Counted from the first letter of the stretch, positions 24,137 through 35,794 are shown. The stretch is DNA of 64,000 nt from Capra hircus (GCF_001704415.2 NC_030811.1:7044722-7108721); one strand, 5' to 3'. Made by a program: numbers and translations. The notes: a model not told the origin generated them from the letters alone.

Positions 24137-24837
24137 CACATAGTAAGAACAGGCTTTGTTGGCCTCCATTCCAGACTTGTTAGGTGAATTTATCAAAGAC
24201 TTCTATGTATTCTATACCTTCTAGAAATTAGGTAATTTTGCATCTGTATTCAACAAATTATGATTGAAATGAACTTTTGGTTCTTCATGGATTATGGACA
24301 CATAACTTTACAACTGACTGCTGTGTCAGAAACATGCCTCCTTTGACCTTGAGGGCTCATTACTCAACACTTCTGGAACTCCTCTGATGGAGTCATCTTT
24401 GAACTTAAATGCCACAGTGGAAAACTTGTCTCTGATTTGTAGATTCTTTTTATTTTCATCCAGAAGCATGCTTCCAAATTTGATCATTGACCCTATTCAC
24501 CAGGTTTAGACGCTGTCAAAATCCATTCTCAGTAGGTCAAGTAGTGATATCCAAGAACAGTCAGGTGAGAGGCAACCGTCACCCTATTGGGTGGGGCACA
24601 CAGTGGAGTCCATGTGGAGCCTCCCTTGTTAAATCACATGGTTACATACAGATCACCTCTTGACTAAGGAGGCCATTGCTCTAGAGAAGAACCCCAAGAA
24701 TTTCTCAGTTCTAGAAGTTGTCCTTATCACCAAAATGTCCTCTTTTCTTAAAAAGCACTTTTCTCTTTAACCCTTCAAATACCTACTGAATTAGTTGAAG
24801 AACTAAACTTCACAGAACCAGTTTCTAGATCCTTCCT
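24137..24837. other. Unassigned DNA before a 5'-complete BovB
   Basis: Nothing recognised on either strand. It could hold an old processed pseudogene or repeat, but I could not identify one. Confidence 0.4.
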
Positions 24838-24867
24838 TCAGCGGCTGCACTGTGCAGTAGCAGCTGA

Positions 24868-24985
24868 GAGGAGACACCCCACGTCCAAGGTCAGGAGCGG
24901 TGGCATGAGGAGATACCTCATGTCCAAGGTCAGGAGTGGTGGCCAAGAGGAGATACCCCATGTCTACCCCACGTCCAAGGTAAGG
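24868..24985 (+). repeat. Three ~40-bp tandem units in BovB 5' UTR
   Basis: Units start with gaggaga(c/t)acc at 24868, 24907 and 24947 and include (c/t)gtccaaggt. The third unit has an extra tgtctacccc. Such repeats are part of the BovB 5' UTR and probably belong to its promoter region (inference). Confidence 0.85.
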
Positions 24986-25286
24986 GAAATCCCAATAAGA
25001 CAGAAGGCACTGGGAGAGGGCATCAAGGGCAGACAGACTGGAACCACAATCACAGACAACTAGCCAAACTGATCACACGGACCACAGCCTTGTCCAATTC
25101 AATGAAACTAAGCCATGTCGTGGGGGCCACTCAAGATGGACGGGTCATGGTGGAGAGGTCTGACAGAATGTGGTCCACTGGAGAAAGGAATGGCAAACCA
25201 CTTCAGTATTCTTGTCTTGCGAACCCCATGAACAGTATGAAAAGGCAAAAGATATGACACTGAAGATGAACTTCCCAGGTCGGTAG

Positions 25287-25788
25287 ATGCCCAGTATGCT
25301 ACTGGAGATCAGTGACGAAGTAACTCCAGAAAGAATGACAACACCAGTTGTGGATGTGACCGGTGATAGAAGCAAGGTCCAATGCTGTAAAGAGCAATAT
25401 TGCATAGGAACCTGGAATGTCAGGTCCATGAATCAACGCAAACTGGAAGTAGTCAAACAGGAGATGACAAGAGTGAACATTGACATTCAAGGAATCAGAG
25501 AACTAAGATGGACTGGAATGGGTGAATTTAACTCAGATGACCATTATATTACTACTGTGGCAGGAATCCCTTAGAAGAAATGGAATAGCCTATATACTCA
25601 ACAAAACAGTCCAAAATGCAGTACTTGGGTGCAATCTCAAAATCGACAGAATGATCTCTGTTCATTTCCAAGGCAAACCATTCAATATCATGGTAATCCA
25701 AGTCTATGCCCTGACCAGTAATGCTGAAGAACCTGAAGTTGAATGGTTCTATGAAGATGTACAAGACCTTCTAGAACTAACACCTTAA
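25287..25788 (+). pseudogene. BovB endonuclease fragments
   Basis: Two overlapping open pieces (25287-25574 and 25522-25788). The first has CIGTWNVRSMNQRKLEVVKQ, the N-terminal strand and metal-site region of the apurinic-like endonuclease that nicks target DNA. The second has VIQVYALTSNAEEPEVEWFY. They are in different frames because of an indel near 25550. Confidence 0.85.
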
Positions 25789-26835
25789 AAAGATGTCTTT
25801 TCATTATAGGGGACTGGAATGCAAAAGTAGGAAGTCAAGAAACATCTGGAGTAACAGGCAAATTTGGCCTTGAAGTACAGAATAAAGCAGGGCAAAGCCT
25901 AACAGAGTTTTGCCATGAAAATGCACTGGTCATAGCAAACACCCTCTTCCAACAACACAAGAGAAGACTCTACACATGGACATCACCAGATGGTCAACAC
26001 TGAAGTCAGACTGATTATATTCTTGCAGTCAAAGATGGAAAAGCTCTAGACAGTCAGCAAAAACAAGACCGGGAGCTGACTGTGGCTCAGATCATGAGCT
26101 CCTTCTTAACAAATTCAGACTTAAATTGAAGAAAGTAGGGAAAACCACTAGACCATTCAGCTATGACCTAAATCAGATCCCTTAGGATTATACACAGGAA
26201 GTGAGAAATAGATTTAAGGGAAGGATCTGATAGACAGAGTACCATGATATTGTAGAGGAGACAGGAATCAAGACCATCCCCAAGGAAAAAAATCCTAAAA
26301 AGCCAAAATGGCTGTCTGGGAGGCCTTACAAATAGCTGTGCAAAGAAGGGAAGCGAAAAGGAAGGAGAAAGGAAAGATATACCCATTTGAATGCAGAGTT
26401 CCAAAAATAGCAAGGAGAGATCAGAAACTTCCTCAGCGATCAATGCAAAGAAATAGAGGAAACAATAGAATGGAAAAGACTAGAGACTCTTCAAGAAAAT
26501 TAAAGATACCAAGGGAACATTTCATGCAAGATGGGCTCGATAAAGGACAGAAATGGTATGGACCTAACAGAAGCAGAAGATATTAAGAATAAGTGGCAAG
26601 AATACACAGAAGAACTGTACAAAGAAGATCTTCACAACCCAGATAATCACGATGGTGTGATCACTTGCTTGGAGTCAGATATACTGGAATGTGAAGTCAA
26701 ATGGGCCATAGGATACATCACTAGGAACAAAGCTAGTGGAGGTGATGGAATTCCCGTTGAGCTATTTCAAAGCCTGAAGGATAATGCTGTGAAAGGGCTG
26801 CACTCAATATGCCAGCAAATTTGGAAAACTCAGCA

Positions 26836-26840
26836 NNNNN
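26836..26840. other. Assembly gap (5 Ns)
   Basis: Five Ns mark a join of unknown true size between BovB sequence and unrelated DNA. Confidence 0.99.
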
Positions 26841-26920
26841 GTTCTCCCTTTGTAAATTCACAAAAGAAGCTCTTGCCTAAGTTCTTACATGGTGATGGTG
26901 GTGTAGAGGGTCACCAGTCA

Positions 26921-27003
26921 TCCCAGTTTGCCCTAGACAGAGAGGATCCCCTGATCAAAGGAGTGTCAGTGTTGAAATTGGGAGAGTGCCAGGCAAACTG
27001 GGA
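26921..27003. repeat. Inverted repeat, 12-bp perfect arms
   Basis: tcccagtttgcc at 26921-26932 and its exact complement ggcaaactggga at 26992-27003, 59 bp apart, with weaker pairing outside. It looks like a relic of a short palindromic transposon (MITE-like), but the family is not recognised. Confidence 0.7.
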
Positions 27004-27490
27004 CGAGTTGGTCATGGCAGAAGTAGGAGATGGTCATGAGTCCAGGTGGGCAGGAGGGTGGACCATACATCCAGTAAACAGAGGGAACACCTGATTTGTT
27101 AGGTTCAGACCAGTTGTTATAGTACCAAAAATCTACGCTTCTATGTTCTCAGCTCAAACAGTCCTGACCAGTAACTCCCTCAGGGCCATCTCTCTCCTGC
27201 CCACTCTCCTTCTTTCGCCTTCCCCCATATGCCTTTTTCTTGATCTTTCTCCTTTTTCCCACCTCCTACTTCTTGTGCTCAAGCGAGGGGGTCCATTGAG
27301 GCCCCACCTAAGGATGACTACTCAAGCTTCATTACTGGGAAAATTCTTCACAACCCTTTCCAAAACTACATCAGGACCTTGCTGTGTGCAAACTTTTAGA
27401 GTATTGTCTAAAGCTCAAGGAGTTAATGCTAAAGAATGAATCTCTAATTGTGGAATTTCAGCATCAAGGACAGATGAAACAAACAAAAAA

Positions 27491-27510
27491 AATAATAATA
27501 ATAATAATAA
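27491..27510 (+). repeat. (AAT)n microsatellite
   Basis: About seven AAT units following an A-run. Confidence 0.9.
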
Positions 27511-27699
27511 CGTTTTGGAATAAGTGAATTTCCTCCACCATCCATGGGATCAGACCATATAGAATATTATCTAACCATCTGTGAAATTGGCTGCAATGAT
27601 TACCTTTGAAGGAAAAATAATTTAATAAATAAATTATTTTCATTTGAAGGTCAACATTCAGCTTCTGTCAGTTTACTGATAACATTCTGTAATTCATTC

Positions 27700-27900
27700 T
27701 AATGGTATTGTATTTTTCAAACCAAAAGACAATTCTGCCTCAAGACTTCATTGTCACCTCCTGCCAGAGTTTCCAGCCTGCCAGTCTGCCCACAAATTTC
27801 AGACCTAACATCCCCCATAATCGTGTGAGCCAATTCCTTCAAATAAATTTCTTCATACATATATCATATTGGTTCTGTTTTTCTAGAGAAAACTGATACA
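27700..27900 (+). other. Possible old interspersed repeat end
   Basis: The order of tgtgagccaattccttcaaa, an ATA-rich part and ttggttctgtttttctagag resembles the end of a widespread old mammalian repeat. I cannot name the family. Confidence 0.35.
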
Positions 27901-28966
27901 TCAGTTCAGCTAATTCTCTCTGTTGAAACTTGGAAAAGGAACAAATCTGAAAATAATTCTCATTTTGGCTGGATCTTTTCAAGAAGGATTTTTAAGCATA
28001 TTGCATAGGGGTGACAAATGGGAGATCTGGGGGTGGTTTTTTTTTTTTAGGTATCAGCTTGTTTTCTGTGCTGATGATCTTGAAACCAAGATGTTCTATT
28101 TTCTCACATATTGCCCTTAGGTCATCTTGAATGGTGGTCTCCAGAAAGGACCACTGAGGAGGGGCTCCCAAGCAGCTGAGAACACCACACAGGTACCAGG
28201 TAAGTGACTAGAGTGATGAGGGGCAGAGAAAGTGATGCTGAAAGAGCTGCAGAAAGGGGAACTGGAGGGGAGGAGGCTCGAGATGATACACCTGGACTCA
28301 GAGAGAAATCAAATGACACTGTCCACATCTTTTAAATATAAAGAAACTGAGGCTTCAGGGGGTAGATAATACAGCAATGACATGAAGCTGCCTTCACCCA
28401 GGACTGGTGTTGAAGGGATATCAGAGAGAGATGGCAACTCCTTCATTGTGTCTCCTGGCCCATTTAGAATGCAGGCAGGACCAGAGAATGCCACCTGCCC
28501 TGCGTGCTGGAAGAGACTGGTCCCCTCGGGCTGCCCCTAAGTCCCTTGGGAACAGGTCAAGCAGAGCTACTCACATGATATATACGACTAAGCAACTGGT
28601 AGCCAGCCATCTCTTCCAAGAATGAGAGGCTTAAATTGCTGCTCTCTTTGAGCCTAGCCAGAGCAGAAAGAGAAGTTAAGAAAAAAAGGTGGGGAGAGTG
28701 GGGGGGGGGACTTCTCAAGAACCATCTTTCTCAACTACTTTTTGAAGATTTATTTCTTCTCTCTAGTTTAGTGCAAATGGCCACACCTCTGGTGAGAAGG
28801 CTGCCAACATGTCCCAGCTGCACCTCTCCCCTGCTCTGTCCCCTGAAGACCCCTGTGCCCATCAGTCCCCTCCCAACATCACTATCATCATGCTTCCTCC
28901 TGCCAACAACCCAGCTCCCTCATTTTAAAGCCATCATCTCTTCATTCATCCATTTAAGTGCTACAC

Positions 28967-29138
28967 AACTGAGCGACTTCACTTTCACTTTCACTTTCAT
29001 GCATTGGAGAAGGAAATGGCAACCCACTCCAGTGTTCTTGCCTGGAGAATCCCAGGGACAGGGGAGCCTGGTGGGCTGCCTGTCTATGGGGTCGCACAGA
29101 ATCGGACATGATTGAAGTGACCTAGCAGCAGCAGCAAA
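28967..29138 (+). mobile_element. BOVA2-type SINE
   Basis: Starts in the BovA head (actgagcgacttcactttca), has the ggagaaggaaatggcaaccc body and ends in a CAG-rich tail (agcagcagcag), typical of BOVA2. Confidence 0.93.
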
Positions 29139-29393
29139 CACTTCTCTTCCTACACTTGGAAGACAGCTGGACCAGTTTAGAGAACAGCTCCTTCCTGAGA
29201 CTGGGAAAGGTGATTCCTTCTACCATGCTTGGATAGCCCCACTTGCCACCACATCTCCAGTGGGCAGAGCTGAAAGGAGCACATGGGGGACGGCAAAGAT
29301 AGAGGCACCCTTGCAAAAATTGTGAAACTGATTCAGTTTCAGGAAAATACTAAAACTGGCCTGAAATGGACCAAAACCTTGGCAGATTATCTT

Positions 29394-29599
29394 GAAGTGA
29401 AGTGGCTCAGTCGTGTCCGACACTTTGCCACACCATGGACTGTAGCCTACCAGGCTCCTCAATCCATGGAATTCTCCAGGCAGTAATACTGGAGTGGGTT
29501 GCCATTTCCTTCTGCAGGGGATCTTCCCGACCCAGGGATCAAACCTGGGTCTCCCGCATTAACAGGCAGACGCTTTACCGTCTGAGCCACCAGGGAAGC
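29394..29599 (-). mobile_element. Bov-tA-type SINE with 11-bp TSD
   Basis: Antisense SINE flanked by cagattatctt at 29383-29393 and 29600-29610. Confidence 0.96.
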
Positions 29600-29967
29600 C
29601 AGATTATCTTACTCTTTGTCAAAAGCATTCAGAATCTCCCCCTACTGGCCCCGTAAGAGAGTGTTGGAGAGGGTGACACGCTGATTCGGAATCACAGACA
29701 AGGTAGCATGGTGAGACACTGTTACCATCACAGGGAGCCAAGCAGGATAATCCTCCAGAATAACACCCTCATGGTTATAACCCATTCTGGTTAATGAGGG
29801 AGATAAATCATTTTTTAAACAGCAAGTTGTATTTCTTTCTCAGAAACAAAGCACATGCTTTACCTGAGCAGATCATCTTGAATCCTGTCCCTAAAAATTC
29901 CTCCCCTCTTGAAAATAGAAATTTTCCTTCCAGTTAAGCAGTGCATGCAACAGAAACAAGCAACACA
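29600..29967. other. Unassigned DNA
   Basis: No repeat or coding signal recognised. Confidence 0.4.
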
Positions 29968-30222
29968 TAGTTGGGGAGTTTGTGATGGACAGGTACCCAC
30001 TGTTAGGTTTTAAATGGATAGCCGACAAGGATCTACAATAGAGTCCATGGAACTCGGTTCAGTGTTGTGTGGTGGCCTGGATGGGAGGGGAGTTTGGGGG
30101 AGAATGGATACATGTGATTGTATGACTGGGTCTCTACACTGTTCACCTGAAACTGTCACAACATTGTTTGTTAATTGTCTATACCCTAATACAAAGTAAG
30201 AAAGTTAAAAAGTAAATAAATA
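29968..30222 (+). mobile_element. L1 3' UTR fragment, sense
   Basis: Landmarks typical of an artiodactyl L1 3' UTR: gatgggaggggagtttgggg, acctgaaactgtcacaacat, and a terminal AATACAAA-rich tail. No coding part. Confidence 0.7.
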
Positions 30223-30284
30223 AAGGTTAGCCACCAACATTTTAAAGATAAGGGATTTCACCTTTAAAAATCTGAATTTATGTG

Positions 30285-30582
30285 GTTACCAGTGGGAAAA
30301 CTCTGGAGATGGATGGTGGTGTGGGGGGAGGAACAAATTGGGAGATTGGATTGACATGTATATATGTATATATAGCAAATGAGGACCTAATGTATATAGC
30401 ACAGGGAACTCAACTCAATACTCTGTAATGAACTATATGGAAAAAAAAATCTAAAAAAGTGGATACATGTATAGCTGATTCATTTTGCTGTACAGCAGAA
30501 ACTAACACAATATTGTAAATCAACTATACTCTAATAAAAAAAAAAATTTTACATCCAAAAAAAAAAAGAGAGAGAGAGAGAA
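30285..30582 (+). mobile_element. Second L1 3' UTR with A-tail and (GA)n
   Basis: Contains ggttaccagtgggaaaactc, the tgtatatagcacagggaact part and gctgtacagcagaaactaac, a common ruminant L1 3' end. It ends in aataaaaaaaaaa and a second A-run, then (GA)n at 30567-30582. Confidence 0.8.
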
Positions 30583-30707
30583 AGAAGCAACAGACATCAA
30601 GTTAGATTAAAATCGCAAGGCAATTTTTCAGCCCGTTTTTCAAAGGACATCCTATGACTTGAGGGAGCAGGTCAGACCCTCCTCCCAGCAATGTGCAGAA
30701 AATTCTA

Positions 30708-30910
30708 TAGGTCCCGGTGGCTCAGACAGTAAAGAGTCTGACTCCAGTGCAGGAGACCAGGTTCCCTGGGTGGGGAAGATCCCCTGGAGAAGGGAATCAC
30801 CACCCACTCCAGTATCCTTGCCTGGAGAATCCCATGGACAGAGGAGCCTGGTGGGCTACAGTCTATGGGATCGCAAAAAGCCAGACATGACTGAGCAACT
30901 AACACAGACA
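30708..30910 (+). mobile_element. Bov-tA-type SINE
   Basis: Starts near ggtcccggtggctcagacag and ends in actgagcaactaacacagac. Full length with scattered substitutions. Confidence 0.92.
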
Positions 30911-31037
30911 TGCACGCAGCAGCCACTAGGTGCATATGTGAAAATTCTTCTGCACAAACACAAGACATAAGCAAGCTAGTATCACCAGAGGGCTACTGTC
31001 TGAGCTCATTATGTTCTGTATTTTAGGTTCTGAAAAG

Positions 31038-31170
31038 TATGGACTTCCCTGTGGCTCAGTGGGTAAAGAATCTGCCTGCAACATAAGAAATACAGGAGAC
31101 ACAAGTTTGATCCCTGGGTTGGGAAGATCCCCTAGAGAAGGAAAAGGCAACCCACTCCAGCATTCTTGCC
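31038..31170 (+). mobile_element. Bov-tA-type SINE, 3'-truncated
   Basis: Has the tRNA-like head (ggacttccctgtggctcagt) and part of the body, but stops at attcttgcc. SINEs inserted by TPRT normally lose the 5' end, so loss of the 3' half points to a later deletion. Confidence 0.88.
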
Positions 31171-31687
31171 ACTATTACACTAGTCCGATGGATTGATACA
31201 ATCATTTCTAAAAAGTATAGTACCAGTAATATTTTCTCTTGCAGTAAATTTGGGGATTTAGGCTACGTAATTCCTGACGCTAATAATTTTGAAATAATGA
31301 AACTGAGGCTTTGAAAGATCAAGTGTGCAGGCTGACCCAGACTGTTACTGGGAGAACCACGTTGAGAGGGAGGGAGGGGGAAAGAGAGAGAGAGAGATGA
31401 ACAAACCCTGTTGTTACCTGCTAGATGCTGCAGAGTTCTGCAAGTTCTCAGACAGTCTTGCTGCAGTCTTCCTTCCTCTCCAGGCAGCCTCTTTCTTTGG
31501 CTTCTAGTCTCATCACAAAAACACAAGGTCAGTGGACGATGAAAAATCCTGGCCACCAATCCTATCTGCCACAGACAAAGACCAGTCCCCCAGGGTAGGC
31601 AAAGAACAATGTGTGGGTTTCCTCACCCAGCCATCCTTGGAGAATGCCTCAAATGACCTCAAAAGCAGAGACACCAGAGGAAGAGGG

Positions 31688-31723
<36 letters not shown>

Positions 31724-32085
31724 GCTTTGGTTTTGTTTTCTTTTTAATAACATGCCATTTCCTTCTCCCCACCACATCTCTATAAGGCTTTTCTGCAGAA
31801 CAAGGTCTCCATCTGAGTTAGTCTGGAGACTCAGGGGAGCCAATGAACATCTGGGGCACAGCTGCACCCCAAACCAAGCATTCGCCACCTTTCACTGGCC
31901 TGAAGTGGACCAGGCATCTCCTTACATCCAGCATTTACCTCTTCTGCACAGATAGCTTCTTATATGTAACTCCAGACGGCAGCGAAGGCTGAACTCAAGC
32001 AGGCATCTTGCTTGCGATCCTCTGGGGATCTGGTCCTCTTGTTTCTCGTCAAATGCCCTGCCCTCAGGCTAGTCATGTTTTGACT
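31171..32085. other. Unassigned DNA with (TTG)n
   Basis: No gene recognised. Contains a purine-rich tract at 31362-31400 and the (TTG)n tract. Open frames over the microsatellite give poly-Leu, poly-Cys or poly-Gln and are artefacts. Confidence 0.45.
31688..31720 (+). repeat. (TTG)11 microsatellite
   Basis: Eleven perfect TTG units. Confidence 0.97.
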
Positions 32086-32307
32086 TGCGTGCTGCTCAGT
32101 TGTCTCAGTCATATCCGAGTCGTTGCAATTCCATGGACTGTAGCCCACCAGGCTCCTCTGTCCATGAGATTCTCCAGCCAAGACTACTGAACTGGGTTGC
32201 CATGCCCTCCTCCAGGGGATCTTCCCCACCCAGGCATAGAACCCATGTCTCTTATATCTCCTGCATTGTCAAGCAGTCTCTTTCCCACTAGCACCACCTG
32301 GAAAGCA
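32086..32307 (-). mobile_element. Bov-tA-type SINE, antisense
   Basis: Full-length antisense SINE from tgctcagttgtctcagtcat to gcaccacctggaaagc. Confidence 0.92.
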
Positions 32308-32394
32308 AGGCGTGTGCTCATGCCAATTACCATGAAAGTTGGAGGTCGATCATCTTCTGTGTAGGTTTTTTTACTACTCACATATGAAAACTAT

Positions 32395-32440
32395 CTGAGA
32401 TCGAACCCATGTCTCCTGAAGCTCCTGCATTGGCGGGAGG
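32395..32440 (-). mobile_element. SINE head fragment
   Basis: Only the tRNA-derived part remains: gagatcgaacccatgtctcc and cctgcattggcgggaggatt. Confidence 0.7.
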
Positions 32441-32769
32441 ATTCAGGGGGAAACAAAGTTTGGTAGATTTCTTCATCTGGGTGGACTTGCTTTTCCATGG
32501 AAGCCAGGGACACGTCTGTCCCCACCCACAGTATGATTTAGGCAAAGTGACGAGTACTTAAGGGGATCTCTGGCAGCCTCCCGCTTCCTCTGCTTCCAGG
32601 CATAAGGCCCTGCTGGGGACCCCAGGACTGAAGCACCTCTCTGGAGACATTCTTAGGGTGAAGGGGGCATTACTAGCCCATTTGGGTTCAGATTAACTCT
32701 GGGAAAGCAACGCTAAATGGGGCATAGAGATACAGGTAACTCTTGGTTCTTTTGCTTAGTTTGGAGAAG

Positions 32770-32975
32770 TGTGCTAAGTCATTTCAGTCGTGCCCCACTC
32801 TTTGTGACTCCATCGGCTGTAGCCAGTCAGGCTCCTCCAGCCATGGAATTTTCCAAGCAGGAATACCGGAGTGTGTTGCCATTTCCTCCTCCAGGGGATC
32901 TTTCTGACCCAGAGATCAAACCTGCATCTCCTGTGTCTCCTGCATTGCAGGTGGATTCTTTATTTGCTCATCCAT
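32770..32975 (-). mobile_element. Bov-tA-type SINE, antisense
   Basis: Antisense SINE from gtgctaagtcatttcagtcg to ttctttatttgctc, with a diverged head. Confidence 0.9.
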
Positions 32976-33887
32976 AATGCAGATTAACACCCACATTTCA
33001 CATTTACAGTGAAAGCCACACTTAACTTACAAACTATTCATCCATATTAATACTGTAATTTTAACTTTCCAAATAATAATACTAACTATTACACTGAATG
33101 TTTTGGATACATGCCCTCCTACTGTAGAGGACAGAAAAACTTGCTTTTAACATACAGAAGACATTATTTTCTCTTTGCTAGCTAGAAAAGCCTCTGATAT
33201 CTCATTTTTGCCCAGGGCAGGGGTGGCATGAGGAGAAGAGGGTTAAAGATCAACTCTTCTAAAACAAAATTCTTTTGCTACACATCTAATTCTTAACTGG
33301 TTTATCATGAATATTTTTATGCCTGAAGTCAACTTGTTCAGTCATCTCAGGAAATATTTTGCAAGTACTTGGGACATTGCTCAAAGGAATCAAATCTACA
33401 TCTGCCTTGTGAGTTTTAATGGTTAAGGTAACCCGGTCTTTTCACCTGTCTTAGGCTACTGGTGCCCCCATACCATAGAGACTGCAGGTCCTGACCAGCT
33501 ACTTTCTGTGCATTGGAGAAAAGGCAAATTAATCATTGAAAAAAAAAATCATCTTGGTTCTCTCTTCAGGCATTTTCTCAGCTACAGCAAACGGTGAGAT
33601 GGGATGGCCTTCCATTGGGGACAGTTGTATGCTTTTTTCCTCTAGACAGCCTCTTTATATGCTTAGCTGCTGTTTTCTGTTAAATTGTATGTGTTTTTCT
33701 CATTGATTCAAGAAAAGCCTTTATTTATGACTCAAGAAAGCAAAAGATTATCTATGCTATATAACAACCACTAACACTCCTTCTCTGCCCCTTTCTTTTC
33801 TTTCTTTAGAGTTTTATGGATATTCGGGACTCCTCTTTTTCCTTCTGCATTAGCACTTGGAATCCTACTGACGGCTCTTCAAACCAT
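32976..33887. other. Unassigned DNA
   Basis: No recognised repeat. One of the longer repeat-free stretches in the window, AT-rich at its left half. Confidence 0.45.
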
Positions 33888-34097
33888 GCATTAGTCGTTC
33901 AGTTGTCGTGTCCAGCTCTTTGTGACCCCATGGACTGTAGCCCACCACACTCCTCTGTCCATGGAATTCTCCAGGCAAGAATACTGGAGTGGGTTGCCAT
34001 TCTCTTCTCCAGGGGATCTTCCCAACCCAGGGATTGAATCTGGGTCTCCTGCACTGCAGGCCGATTCTTTACCCACTGCACCACCAGGGAAACCCTT
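33888..34097 (-). mobile_element. Bov-tA-type SINE, antisense
   Basis: Full-length and well preserved (ctccaggcaagaatactgga). Imperfect flanks ttcaaaccatgc and tttaaaccacag may be a decayed TSD. Confidence 0.93.
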
Positions 34098-34696
34098 TAA
34101 ACCACAGGTGCTTCTAATTGCTGGTGAAAGAAATATCACCTATAAAGGAGGAAGGGAGTTGCTCCTTCCTGCCCCTACAGGTGCAGGGTAAAGTGACAAG
34201 TATTATTTCTACAAAAGAGTTTGTGAGATATTCAGTCCTTGAAAACTGTAGTTCTGCCCAGTGAAAATAAATGTTCATCTCTCTAAGTCTGTGGAATTGT
34301 GGTTGTCTTATTTAATAAAGTGTTTCCCTACTGTGAGATGTAACTTGAAATCTAGTCATTCCTAACAGGTCTTAATACTCATAGGGTTTCTTAGACAGAT
34401 CCACAGGAGATCACTGGCAGTCCTTTCCTCTGCCATAGGCATGCGGGCAATAAAACAAAATAGAGAAGTTTGAGGTTTGTGTCTCACATTTAAATTCACA
34501 ACATGCTCAGTAAAATAGAACTGTCAAGTGGTGTCAAATGTCTTGCAAATACTACCCCCTGCTGTTTATCTCTTAAGCTCACTATGTTAAGTTTTTCGCT
34601 CTGCCTGGAAATTTTAACAATTATTTTCTTTATGGCTTCTATCATTCCTAGAAAGCCCTCCTTTCTCAACCATTTATTTAAAAATATATCATTTAG
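34098..34696. other. Unassigned DNA
   Basis: No recognised feature. Confidence 0.4.
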
Positions 34697-34780
34697 GTCC
34701 ACACAAAAATCTGCACATGAATATTGAAAATAGCTTTATTCATGGTCACTAAAATTTGATAGCAGCCAAGATGACCTTTA
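34697..34780 (+). mobile_element. Old L1 3' end, part 1 of 3
   Basis: Segment order (cacaaaaatctgcacatgaa, tagctttattcatggtcact) matches the end of L1 ORF2. The element continues at 35395 after a BovB and at 51263 after the provirus. Confidence 0.75.
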
Positions 34781-35394
34781 GTTCAGTTCAGTTCAGTTGC
34801 TCAGTCGTGTCCAACTCTTTGCGACCCCATGAACCACAGCATGCCAGGTCTCCCTGTGCATCACCAACTCCCGGAGTCCACCCAAACCCATTGAGTTGGT
34901 GATGCCATCCAATCATCTCATCCTCTGTCGTCCCCTTCTCCTCCTGCCCTCAATCTTTCCCAGCATCAGGGTCTTTTCAAATGAGTCAGCTCTTCACATC
35001 AGGTGACCAAAGTATTGGAGTTTCAGCTTCAACATTAGTCCTTCCAATGAATATTCAGGACTGATTTCCTTTAGGATGGACTGGTTGGATCTCCTTGCAG
35101 TCCAAGGGGCTCTCAAGAGTCTTCTCAAACACCATAGTTCAAAGCATCAATTCTTTGGCACTCAGCTTTCTTTATAGTCCAACTCTCACATCCATACAAT
35201 ACCGCTGGAAAAACCAGAGCCTTGACTAGACGGACCTTTGCTGACAAAGTAATGTCTCTGCTTTTCAATATGTTATCTAGGTTGGTCATAACTTTCCTTC
35301 CAAGGAGTAAGCATCTTTTAATTTCATGGCTGCAATCACCATCTGCAGTGATTTTGGAGCCCAGAATCATAAAGTCAGCCACTGTTTCCACTGT
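34781..35394 (-). mobile_element. BovB LINE 3' fragment, antisense, within L1
   Basis: Starts with four gttca-type repeats of the BovB 3' end and runs to the C-terminal region; 35125-35424 (minus) is open over YGCESWTIKKAECQRIDALN and upstream. It splits the old L1 between atgacctttag and gatgaatggataaa. Confidence 0.92.
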
Positions 35395-35510
35395 TGATGA
35401 ATGGATAAATAGGCTGTGGTACATCCAGTCAATGGAATACTATTCAACAATGAAAAGAAATGTGCTAGCAAGCCATGAAAAGACACGGAGGAACTTTAAA
35501 CACATATTGC
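35395..35510 (+). mobile_element. Old L1 3' end, part 2 of 3
   Basis: Contains the L1 ORF2 end (gatgaatggataaatagg, aatggaatactattcaaca). Its last bases, ttgc (35507-35510), are the left TSD copy of the provirus. Confidence 0.82.
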
Positions 35511-35557
35511 TGAAACAGTCAATTTCTAGGTAGGTTGATAAGAAGTCCGGGGTCCCC

Positions 35558-35630
35558 GAGGAGGAGAAAGAGGTCTGAGGCTATCAAGGAGGTGATAGGG
35601 GTCTGGAATTCTCAAGGAGGAGGAAAGGAC
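35558..35630 (+). repeat. U3 direct repeats, 5' LTR
   Basis: Units beginning gaggagga/gaggtga at 35558-35588, 35589-35616 and a partial third at 35617-35630, each with a GTCTG core and ending tcaag. Repeats of this kind in U3 often act as enhancers (inference). Confidence 0.75.
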
Positions 35631-35794
35631 AAACTTTTTTTTTCTACATTCCTTAGTAAGGATTGTATAACAACAATGTAGTCTGCTTGAGGACAATTTC
35701 TCCTTCTTGAAAATCTTCTGACTAACTCTATTATCTTAAAATGTATATTATGGGAGTGCGTCTGGTAAGATCTTTACAACCTTGAGACATTCTT

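Larger units (their letters stand above)
24838..26835 (+). mobile_element. BovB LINE with 5' UTR, cut by assembly gap
   Basis: This copy includes the BovB 5' UTR with its tandem repeats (24868-24985), the endonuclease region (25400-26120) and the start of the RT region, up to aaaactcagca, where five Ns begin. Sequence after the gap is not BovB, so the rest is missing from the assembly or was deleted. The endonuclease frame is broken, for example near 25570 and 25787. Confidence 0.95.
26841..28966. other. Unassigned DNA after the gap
   Basis: No exon or young repeat is visible. It contains a small palindromic element (26911-27013), an (AAT)n tract (27491-27510) and a possible old repeat end at about 27700-27900. 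A weak MIR-like segment (aaagaaactgaggcttcagg) is at about 28338. An open frame at 28636-29115 runs into a SINE and is not a gene. Confidence 0.45.

Noticed and set aside
24868..24985. Regular ~40-bp repeats that might suggest a CRISPR-like array
   Set aside because: They are contiguous tandem units without spacers, in the BovB 5' UTR of a mammalian genome.
28636..29115. 159-codon plus-strand frame
   Set aside because: Its last third is a BOVA2 SINE and the rest is low-complexity Ser/Leu-rich; no gene support.
31649..31888. Open frame with a poly-Gln run
   Set aside because: The run is the complement of the (TTG)11 microsatellite; other frames give poly-Leu and poly-Cys.
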